A model generated the notes under the pieces. That model did not search any database, was not told the DNA's origin, and was given only the letters and a program-made list of their open reading frames with translations. From contig JACRNY010000001.1 of NCBI GenBank assembly GCA_016214695.1, positions 620,001 through 684,000 on the forward strand: a DNA stretch of 64,000 nt, given 5' to 3'. Origin of the DNA: Nitrosomonadales bacterium (GTDB lineage Bacteria; Pseudomonadota; Gammaproteobacteria; Burkholderiales; Gallionellaceae). Of this stretch, positions 57,044-64,000 are shown piece by piece; positions within the stretch are counted from its first letter, which is position 1, and each line of letters starts with the position of its first letter. A program made the position numbers and the translations under genes.

Positions 57044-58350
57044 TTCGACACTCCCGCCGGCGCGCCCACGATCACCGTCGCCATCGCCTCCGGATCGATA
57101 CGGCGGCGGAACGCGTCGCGAATCTGCCGGGTGGTGACCGCCTCGACCTGGTCGGTGAAATCGTCCAGATAGGTCAGCGGCAATTCATAGAAGCCGATCA
57201 CGCTCAGATAATCGAGTATCTTCCTGTTGCTGTCGATGCGCAGCGGAAAGCCGCCGACGATGTTCTGCTTGGCCGCGCGCAACTCCTTCTCGGTCACGCC
57301 GTTCTCGACGAAAGCCGCGAGCGTCTCGCGCACCAGTTCCAGCGATTCGTCGGCCTGCTCCTTCTTGGTCTGCAGACCGATCTGGAATGCGCCCGGCTGC
57401 TGCATGGGCATGAAATAGCTGTACACGCTGTAGGCCAGACCGCGCTTCTCGCGCACCTCGTTCATCAGGCGCGAAACGAAACCGCCGCCGCCGAGGATGT
57501 AGTTGCCGACATACAGCGGGAAGTAATCCTCGTCGTTGCGCGCCACGCCCGGCGTGCCGATCAGGATATGGCTCTGGCTGGCCGGGTGCGCGATGCGCTG
57601 CTCGCTGGGCTTGATGCGTATCATCACCGGCGCGATGCGGTCATCGGCAGTGCCGTCCGGCAGCTTCGCGGTCAGGCGCTGCGCGATGGCTTCGGCCTGC
57701 TCGCGCGAGATGTCCCCCATCAGGGCGACCACGGCATGTTTCGCGCCGTAATGTGCACGGTAGAAAACCTCCAGGTCGGCGCGCTGGATCTTCTCCACTT
57801 CGGCCACCTCGGCATGCCAGCCGTAGGGATGCGCCCCGAACACGGCCTGACCGAAGGCCTTGTCTGCGATGCTCTCCGGCTGCGTCTCCGCTTCTTTCAG
57901 CGAAGCGATCAGGCGCGCCTTCTCGCGCGCCAGCACATCCTCCGGAAACAGCGGCTGCTGCAGGCAGCGCGCCAGGATATCCAGTGCCGCCTCGCGTTCC
58001 TTTGCACTGCTCAACGTCCGCAGCGACAGCCCGGCACGATCGGAATCGAAATTCCCGCCCAGCTGCGCACCGATGTCCGCCAGCTTGCGCGCGATGTCGT
58101 CCTCGCTCAGCTCCTGCGCGCCAAGATCGAGCATACCGAAGGTGACGTGCGCCACGCCGACCTTGCCCGCCGTATCGAAACCGCCGCCGGCGGGGAAATT
58201 CACCGCCACATCCAGCATCGGCAGGCCGTGGTCTTCGACGAAATACACGCGCGCGCCGCTGGGCGCCTGCCAGTGCTGTATCTCGGGTGTGGCGAGCGCG
58301 ACAGTCGCCGCGAACGACAGGGTTGCTGCAAAAATGATTCTAGTGAGCAT
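57040..58350 (-). CDS. M16-family peptidase-like protein lacking the zinc motif
   Basis: A 436-residue periplasmic protein with a signal peptide (1-20). The HxxEH zinc motif of M16 peptidases is absent at the expected place (VAHVTFGMLDLG), whereas the REKRGLAYSVYSYF partner motif is kept. This is the inactive-subunit type that pairs with an active M16 partner, here encoded directly upstream with an 11-base overlap. The stop overlaps the rsmD start. Confidence 0.9.
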
Positions 58351-59698
58351 GGGCGACTCCCGGGTTTGCTCTCGGTTTATCGGGAAGCGGTTGCGGGTCG
58401 AGCGTCGCCACCGTCAGATGATCGTCGTTGAACAATTCGCGCGCCACGTCCTGGACCTGCTGCGCGGTGACTTCCTGCAGCTTCTGCAGCATCACCGGGA
58501 TGTCCTTGTGCGACATGCCGGCGCTTTCCAGTTGGCCGATCTGCATGGCCTGATAGAACACCGAGTCGCGCTTGTACACCTCGCCCGCCGTCACCTGCGC
58601 CTTGACGCGCTGCAACTCCTCGGCACTCACGCCGTCGCGCACCAGCACTGCCAATTGCGCGCGCAGCGCGGTCTCCACATCCGCCACGGTCTTGCCTTCG
58701 CGCGGCGTCGCCTCGATCACGAACAGTCCGGGGCCGCGCGCCACGCTGTCATAGCCGGTGCCCACTTCCATCGCCACCTGCTGCTCGCGTACCAGCGCCT
58801 TGTTCAGGCGCGCCGAGCTGTTACCGTCGAGTACGCCGACCAGCACTTCCAGGGCATAGGGTTTCCAGTCTTTCTCGGCATCGCGCAGCGTAGGCGCATG
58901 CCAGGCCAGGACGATGAAGGGCAACTCCGCCGGCGCCTTGACCGTCAGGCGTTTGATGCCGAGCTGGGGCGACTCGCTCACCGCCTTGCGCTGCGGCAGC
59001 TCTCCGGCGGGGATGCCGCCGTAATAGCGTTGCGCCAGCGCGAACACCTCGTTCGCCCTGACGTCGCCCGCGATCACCAGTGTCGCGTTGTTGGGCGCAT
59101 ACCAGGTCCGGTACCACTCCAGCGCATCGTCGGCGGTCATGTTCTGCAGGTCGGTCATCCAGCCGATCACCGGGTTATGGTAGGGATGTTCCTGGTAGGC
59201 CGCCGCCATGAGTTTCTCGAACATCAGCGAGCGCGGCTCATCGTCGGTGCGCCAGCGGCGCTCCTCCATCACTACCCTGATCTCCTTGGCGAACTCCTTT
59301 TCCGACATCAGCAGGTTGTGCATGCGGTCGGATTCCAGCTTCATCGCCAGCGGCAATTTCGATCTGTGCAACTGCTGGAAATAGGCGGTGTGGTCATAAC
59401 TGGTGAAGGCGTTCTCGCGCCCGCCTGCCGCCGCGATGACCTTGGAGAACTGGCCGACCGGGACATCCCTGGTGCCCTTGAACATCATGTGTTCCAGCAC
59501 ATGCGCCACACCGGTGACGCCGGTGCGCTCATCCATGCTGCCCGCGCGATACCAGATCTGCTGCACCAGCACCGGCGCGCGGTGATCTTCCTTGACGATG
59601 ACCTTGAGCCCGTTGCTCAACGTCCTTTCATATACTTGCGCCTGCGCGGCGACTGCGATCTGGAGCAATAACGCGACAACGACTAAGTGGATTCTCAT
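58340..59698 (-). CDS. Zinc-dependent M16 peptidase (active subunit)
   Basis: A 452-residue periplasmic protein with a signal peptide (1-20). VAHVLEHMMFKGT contains the HxxEH zinc site near residues 65-69, and a downstream Glu-rich helix provides the third ligand. It probably forms a heterodimer with the inactive paralogue that follows, degrading peptides in the periplasm. It is divergent from ftsY. Confidence 0.93.
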   Translation of the reverse strand: MRIHLVVVALLLQIAVAAQAQVYERTLSNGLKVIVKEDHRAPVLVQQIWYRAGSMDERTGVTGVAHVLEHMMFKGTRDVPVGQFSKVIAAAGGRENAFTSYDHTAYFQQLHRSKLPLAMKLESDRMHNLLMSEKEFAKEIRVVMEERRWRTDDEPRSLMFEKLMAAAYQEHPYHNPVIGWMTDLQNMTADDALEWYRTWYAPNNATLVIAGDVRANEVFALAQRYYGGIPAGELPQRKAVSESPQLGIKRLTVKAPAELPFIVLAWHAPTLRDAEKDWKPYALEVLVGVLDGNSSARLNKALVREQQVAMEVGTGYDSVARGPGLFVIEATPREGKTVADVETALRAQLAVLVRDGVSAEELQRVKAQVTAGEVYKRDSVFYQAMQIGQLESAGMSHKDIPVMLQKLQEVTAQQVQDVARELFNDDHLTVATLDPQPLPDKPRANPGVAHAH

Positions 59699-59779
59699 TT
59701 CCCTACCCTATGGATGCGCGATTCGGCATAAAATGAGCGCGCATTATGCGACATTTCATCCAAACCCGAACACTCTTGC

Positions 59780-60727
59780 ATGTTTAGCTTCCTTAAAAAG
59801 ACCCCCGCCACCGCTGAATCGAGCAACTGGCTGACCCGCCTGACGGGCAGCCTGGCGCGCACGGGTGGACAGCTCACCGCCCTGCTGGTTCCCGGCGGTC
59901 GCATCGACGAAGACCTCTACGAGGAACTGGAGACCATTCTCATCACCAGCGATGTGGGCATGGACGCGACGCGCGCCCTGCTTGCCGACGTGCGCAGGCA
60001 TGTGAAAGAAGAGAAGCTCACCGAAGCCAGCCAGTTGAAGGAAGCGCTGGCGCATGCGTTGCTCAAGCTGCTACAACCGCTGGCCAAGCCTCTCGATGTC
60101 AGTCCGAACAAGCCCTTCGTCATCATGCTGTGCGGCGTCAACGGCGCGGGCAAGACCACCTCCATCGGCAAACTGGCCAAGCATTTCCAGACTCAGGGCA
60201 AGTCGGTATTGCTGGCCGCTGGCGATACCTTCCGCGCCGCCGCGCGCGAACAGCTCATGGAATGGGGCAAGCGCAACGATGTCACCGTCATCGCGCAACA
60301 GAGCGGCGACGCCGCCGCGGTGATCTACGACGCGGTGCAGGCGGCGCAGGCGCGCGGCATCGACGTGGTGCTGGCCGACACTGCCGGACGCCTGACCACG
60401 CAGGCGCACCTGATGGAAGAGATCAAGAAAGTGAAGCGCGTGATCGACAAGGCACTGCCCGGCGCGCCGCACGAGGTGCTGCTGGTGCTGGATGCCAACA
60501 CCGGCCAGAACGCGCTGTCGCAGGTGAAATCCTTCGACGAAGCCTTGCAGGTGACCGGCCTGGTGCTGACCAAACTCGACGGCACCGCCAAGGGCGGGGT
60601 CATCGCCGCCATCGCCAAGGCGCATCCCATCCCGGTACGCTTCATCGGCGTGGGCGAAGGACTGGACGATTTAAGGCCGTTCGTGGCGGAGGATTTTGTG
60701 GCGGCATTGCTGGGGCTTGAGGCTTAA
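59780..60727 (+). CDS. ftsY: Signal recognition particle receptor FtsY
   Basis: A 315-residue SRP GTPase. CGVNGAGKTTSIGKL is G1, LADTAGRLTTQAHLMEE is G3 and LTKLDGTAKGG is G4. The long acidic N-terminal region of the E. coli protein is missing, as in other short FtsY proteins. It targets ribosomes to the membrane. It is divergent from the M16 genes and upstream of ftsEX. Confidence 0.97.
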   Translation: MFSFLKKTPATAESSNWLTRLTGSLARTGGQLTALLVPGGRIDEDLYEELETILITSDVGMDATRALLADVRRHVKEEKLTEASQLKEALAHALLKLLQPLAKPLDVSPNKPFVIMLCGVNGAGKTTSIGKLAKHFQTQGKSVLLAAGDTFRAAAREQLMEWGKRNDVTVIAQQSGDAAAVIYDAVQAAQARGIDVVLADTAGRLTTQAHLMEEIKKVKRVIDKALPGAPHEVLLVLDANTGQNALSQVKSFDEALQVTGLVLTKLDGTAKGGVIAAIAKAHPIPVRFIGVGEGLDDLRPFVAEDFVAALLGLEA

Positions 60728-60742
60728 CTGCAAAACCTTTTT

Positions 60743-60837
60743 GCCACAGAGGACACAGAGATGACAATGCTTGCTCATACGTCCACCGCTCCGAATATTG
60801 AAGCGATTTTCTCTGTGTACTCTGTGTTCTCTGTGGC
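60743..60837. repeat. Inverted repeat between ftsY and ftsE
   Basis: An 18-base arm at 60743-60760 (GCCACAGAGGACACAGAG) faces its complement at 60820-60837 with one mismatch, 59 bases apart. Further CTCTGTGTA units precede the right arm. Arms built from GCCACAGAGGACACAGAG-like units are a known style of dispersed intergenic repeat. It would fold in RNA and may end or stabilise the ftsY transcript. Confidence 0.75.
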
Positions 60838-60853
60838 TAAATAGATTTTCAAA

Positions 60854-61507
60854 ATGATCAAATTCAACCAGGTCTACAAACGCTACCCCGGCGGCCATGA
60901 GGCGCTCAAAAACCTTTCCTTCGACATCGAGGAAGGCGAGATGGTGTATCTCACCGGACACTCGGGCGCGGGCAAGAGCACATTGCTCAAGCTCGTCGCG
61001 GCGATCGAACGTCCGAGCAGCGGCGGCGTACTGGTCAAGGGGCAGAACATCCGCTCCATCAAACCCGCCGCCATCCCGGCGCTGCGCCGCAACATCGGGC
61101 TCATCTTCCAGGACCACAAACTGCTGTTCGACCGCAACGCCTTCGACAACGTGATGCTGCCGCTGCAGATCTGCGGCTTCGACCATCGCGAGTCGGCCAA
61201 GCGCGTGCGTGCCGCGCTGGACAAGGTCGGCCTGCTCGACCGCGAGAAAGCCAACCCAATCGCGCTCTCCGGCGGCGAACAGCAACGGCTGTGCATCGCG
61301 CGCGCCATCGTCAACCGCCCCACCATCCTGCTGGCGGACGAACCCACCGGCAACCTCGATACCGAGTATGCCACCGAGATCATGAACATCTTCAAGTCCT
61401 TCCATCAGGTCGGCGTGACGCTGCTCATCTCGACACACGATGAAGGCATCCTGCGCCAGTTCCCGGCGCGCGCACTGCACCTGAAGAAAGGGGCGCTGCA
61501 AGCATGA
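60854..61507 (+). CDS. ftsE: Cell-division ATPase FtsE
   Basis: A 217-residue ABC ATPase. Walker [12 protein letters not shown], signature [14 protein letters not shown] and Walker [13 protein letters not shown] are all present. With FtsX it forms the complex that switches on cell-wall hydrolases at the septum. Its stop overlaps the ftsX start as ATGA. Confidence 0.97.
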   Translation: MIKFNQVYKRYPGGHEALKNLSFDIEEGEMVYLTGHSGAGKSTLLKLVAAIERPSSGGVLVKGQNIRSIKPAAIPALRRNIGLIFQDHKLLFDRNAFDNVMLPLQICGFDHRESAKRVRAALDKVGLLDREKANPIALSGGEQQRLCIARAIVNRPTILLADEPTGNLDTEYATEIMNIFKSFHQVGVTLLISTHDEGILRQFPARALHLKKGALQA

Positions 61508-62409
61508 GGACGCTGCTCGAACACCTGCGCGTGCTGCGTTTCACCCTGCAGCGCCTGCTGCTCACGCCGAACGCCACGCTGCTCAACATCCTCATCATCG
61601 GCATCGCGCTGAGCCTGCCGGTCGGCGGTTATGTGCTGCTGAAGAGCGTGCAGACGCTCGGCTCGAAGATCGCCGGCACTCCGCAGATCAGCGTGTTCCT
61701 CGCCACGGGCACGGGCGCGGGAGATATCGAGCGCATCGGCGACAGACTCAAACAGCATGCGCGGATCAAGCGCATCGAATTCGTGTCGCGCGAAGTCGCC
61801 CTGAAGAAGTTGCAGCACAGCACCGGCCTGTCCGATGTGATCGGCGGCCTGTCGCAGAACCCTCTGCCGGACGCCTTCGTGGCCTACCCCAGGGCCGGGG
61901 ACGCAGCGGCACTCGAAGCATTGCGCGACGAGCTGAAGTCCTGGCAGCGCATCGAGCATGTGCAGCTCGATTCGGCCTGGGTGCACAAACTGGAGGCACT
62001 GCTGGACTTCGGGCGTGTGGCGGTGATCATCCTCGCCGCGCTGCTGAGCTTCGCCCTGGTCGCGATCACCTTCAACACCATACGTCTGCAGATACTCACG
62101 CGCCGCGAGGAGATCGAAGTGGCCAAGCTGATCGGCGCGACCGACGCCTTCATCCGCCGTCCCTTCCTCTATTTCGGCTTCACCCAGGGACTCCTGGGCG
62201 GCGCCACTGCCTGGCTGCTCATCTCGGCAAGCCTGTTCCTGCTCAATCACACGCTCACCGGGCTGACCCAGCTCTATGCCAGCGATTTCAGCCTGCAGGG
62301 CTTGTCCAGCGGAGACAGCTTTGCCCTGCTGGCTTTTTCTGCCTACCTGGGCTGGCTAGGCGCCTGGTTCTCGGTTTCGCAGCATCTGTGGCAGATCGAA
62401 CCGCGCTGA
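61504..62409 (+). CDS. ftsX: Cell-division membrane protein FtsX
   Basis: A 301-residue protein with four membrane helices (the first near 25-45, the rest after about 175) and the large periplasmic loop (50-165) that contacts hydrolase activators. It carries RREEIEVAKLIGATDAFIRR in outline between helices 2 and 3, as FtsX proteins do. It is translated with ftsE. Confidence 0.96.
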   Translation: MRTLLEHLRVLRFTLQRLLLTPNATLLNILIIGIALSLPVGGYVLLKSVQTLGSKIAGTPQISVFLATGTGAGDIERIGDRLKQHARIKRIEFVSREVALKKLQHSTGLSDVIGGLSQNPLPDAFVAYPRAGDAAALEALRDELKSWQRIEHVQLDSAWVHKLEALLDFGRVAVIILAALLSFALVAITFNTIRLQILTRREEIEVAKLIGATDAFIRRPFLYFGFTQGLLGGATAWLLISASLFLLNHTLTGLTQLYASDFSLQGLSSGDSFALLAFSAYLGWLGAWFSVSQHLWQIEPR

Positions 62410-62541
62410 TCACAGCGGAAAAAACCGCGGCAAAACTGCGTTGTTTGACGCAAAATGCGAATCGGATTCCCGCATCGAAATCGGGCATCTTGTTCCGCAA
62501 CACGGATGTGACAGCAAGCAGGCACCAATAAGGGAGACGGC

Positions 62542-62997
62542 ATGGCGCGCATGGAATGGACCCAAGATCTGGAATCCGGTATTCCGGTCATCGATACGCA
62601 GCACAGACGGCTCATCGATTTCATCAACGAGCTGGACGATGCCAACCGCACCGGCAATACCGAAGAAACCAACCATGTGATGGAAGGTCTGCTCAATTAC
62701 ACGGTCACCCACTTCGAGTTCGAGGAGGCGCTGCAGGAAAGAGCCGGCTACCCGTACCTCAAGGCGCACCGGCGCATCCACGAGATATTCATGAAGAAGG
62801 TCGCCGAGATCAGGGCGCGCGCCAATCAGGGCGAAAACGTCGCTCCGGTGTTGCTGCATATGCTGCAGGGCTGGCTGGCCAGCCATATCAAGGGAGAAGA
62901 CCGCGACTACGTCGAGACGGTGAAAGCGATGCTGAACAGCGATGACAAGGAAGTTTCGAGCTGGCTGAACAACGCCATGAAGAAGTTCTTCAGCTGA
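62542..62997 (+). CDS. Bacteriohemerythrin
   Basis: A 151-residue single-domain hemerythrin. Di-iron ligand motifs in order: DTQH, HFEFE (HxxxE), HRRIH (HxxxH) and HIKGED (HxxxxD). AAGGGAGA precedes the ATG. It could bind O2 for storage, delivery or sensing. It is not coupled to ftsX (132-base gap) and is convergent with the CZB gene. Confidence 0.95.
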   Translation: MARMEWTQDLESGIPVIDTQHRRLIDFINELDDANRTGNTEETNHVMEGLLNYTVTHFEFEEALQERAGYPYLKAHRRIHEIFMKKVAEIRARANQGENVAPVLLHMLQGWLASHIKGEDRDYVETVKAMLNSDDKEVSSWLNNAMKKFFS

Positions 62998-63004
62998 CCC
63001 CGCC

Positions 63005-63439
63005 TCAGGCCTGATCGTGCAAGTGCTTGTTCAGCTCCGTCAGATCCTGGATGACCTCACGGGAGGCACGCGCATACTCCCCCCGCAACAGGGCTTCTGA
63101 CCCCGCCATATCTTTTTCCTGCACTTTCTTGACCACGGTGCCTGCCACAAAGTGGAAGTTGGCATGGTCGGAACGCAACTTCTGGAAACCTTCATCATCG
63201 TGGAAATATTTGAGCGCCGGGCCGTGTATCCACTTGCCCAGCACGCACTGGTCATCGCGGCAGATGACCATGGGATCCAGCACTTCCTGCGAGGTCCCGT
63301 CCAGGTAGCTCTGCAGACGCCCCTTCCATTTCATATGCGCTTCGATGCATTGGGGGATATCGATCTCGGAACGGATCGACTCGCGCACGTTCGTTTCGAT
63401 CTTCTTGTCCTGCCCGAACAACTTGGAAAAGAAACCCAT
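63005..63439 (-). CDS. Stand-alone CZB-domain protein
   Basis: A 144-residue soluble protein. AHMKWKGRLQSYL, DQCVLGKWIHG and HANFHFVAG give the His, Cys, His, His zinc ligands of the chemoreceptor zinc-binding domain. It has no output domain, so it must act through a partner. The start at MGFFSKLFG (63439) has GAGGGA upstream. It is convergent with a bacteriohemerythrin gene. Confidence 0.88.
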   Translation of the reverse strand: MGFFSKLFGQDKKIETNVRESIRSEIDIPQCIEAHMKWKGRLQSYLDGTSQEVLDPMVICRDDQCVLGKWIHGPALKYFHDDEGFQKLRSDHANFHFVAGTVVKKVQEKDMAGSEALLRGEYARASREVIQDLTELNKHLHDQA

Positions 63440-63578
63440 GGCTCCATCCCTCATATATGTTTCATACGCTGCAGACCTGTCCGTTCTACAGACGGGATTT
63501 TATAACCAAGTATGACTATTCAAGTCAACCGGAATTTGTTCCAAAACAACAAGCTGGAGCAAGAGAGGGGGATCCCCC

Positions 63579-64000
63579 TTAACGCCCCGCCACCGTCATT
63601 TTTTCTATCAGAATCGAGCCGCACTGGCGCGAGCCCTGCACGACGACATCATTGCCGATGGCGGCGATGTCGCGGAACATGTCCTTCAGATTGCCGGCGA
63701 TGGTGATCTCGTGCACCGGATACTGGATCTCGCCGTGTTCGACCCAGAAGCCGGCTGCACCGCGCGAATAATCGCCGGTGACGTTGTTGACGCCGTGGCC
63801 AAGCAGTTCGGTGACCAGCAATCCGCGTCCCATGCTCTTCAGCAAGCCGGAGAAATCCTGCTGCCTGCTGGAACCCAGGATGAGGTTGTGATTGCCGCCG
63901 GCATTGCCGGTAGTCTGCAAACCGAGTTTTCGCGCCGAATAGCTGCCGAGGAAATAGCCGCGCAAGACGCCGCTGTCGATGATGCGCCGGTTGCGCACCC
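63579..64000 (-). CDS. pmbA: C-terminal part of PmbA/TldE-family metalloprotease subunit (cut by window edge)
   Basis: The last about 140 residues of a PmbA (TldE) protein: [53 protein letters not shown] and the end [14 protein letters not shown]. With TldD it forms a periplasm-independent protease that matures small modified peptides and degrades CcdA in E. coli. The 5' end lies beyond position 64000. Confidence 0.95.
   Translation of the reverse strand, partial: VRNRRIIDSGVLRGYFLGSYSARKLGLQTTGNAGGNHNLILGSSRQQDFSGLLKSMGRGLLVTELLGHGVNNVTGDYSRGAAGFWVEHGEIQYPVHEITIAGNLKDMFRDIAAIGNDVVVQGSRQCGSILIEKMTVAGR

Overview
The window looks like a chromosome segment of a GC-rich betaproteobacterium, most probably a relative of the Gallionellaceae (Sideroxydans/Gallionella). 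This is an inference. It rests on the core order TPR lipoprotein - lolB - ispE - tRNA-Gln - prs - rplY - pth - ychF, on ftsY-ftsE-ftsX, and on the many c-di-GMP and hemerythrin proteins. No 16S gene is present to confirm it.

Layout. 1-3364 is a visibly lower-GC defence island. On the minus strand it holds a CD-NTase of the CdnC type, a bacterial HORMA protein and the first codons of a third gene, which match a type III CBASS. Divergent from them lie an XRE regulator and an ImmA/IrrE metallopeptidase that match the CapH/CapP control pair. 3365-16861 is mostly core: sodB, lipA, a TonB receptor, a HerA-like ATPase, DNA alkylation repair, a 1214-residue GGDEF-EAL sensor, arfB, ybcJ and prfC. 16924-24134 is accessory: vapBC, a Rossmann-PAS-GGDEF protein facing a TPR-cyclase protein, an ORF6N gene bracketed by a duplicated end of the cyclase gene, and a MerR-controlled flavodoxin/DUF2938 pair. 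24135-34564 is a signalling block: a hybrid kinase, a REC-EAL-REC protein, a GcvR-like ACT protein, a PAS-GGDEF-EAL-CZB protein, a bacteriohemerythrin and a kinase-HDOD-GAF protein. 34666-42780 has stress and redox enzymes, rhlE, an HDOD protein and an LRR-kinase. 42794-64000 is mainly conserved housekeeping (ychF, pth, rplY, prs, ispE, lolB, mutM, coaD, rsmD, two M16 peptidases, ftsYEX), with a Gld-type ABC cluster, a GGDEF-hemerythrin sensor, a second free hemerythrin, a free CZB protein and the end of pmbA.

How the genes work together. Four GGDEF domains (all with an RxxD inhibitory site), three EAL domains, two HDOD proteins, two Ser/Thr-type kinases and a class III cyclase are present. 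They are accompanied by three hemerythrin domains and two CZB domains. This suggests that oxygen or redox state and zinc or oxidant signals feed into c-di-GMP and phosphorylation control.

Points most worth a second look: the CBASS with its regulator pair, the TPR / SLOG-like / cyclase protein next to the repeat-bracketed ORF6N gene, the Rossmann-PAS-GGDEF fusion, an apparent AUA start in rsmD, and an IscR-like box in front of sodB. Coordinates and starts were read by eye; no database search was run.
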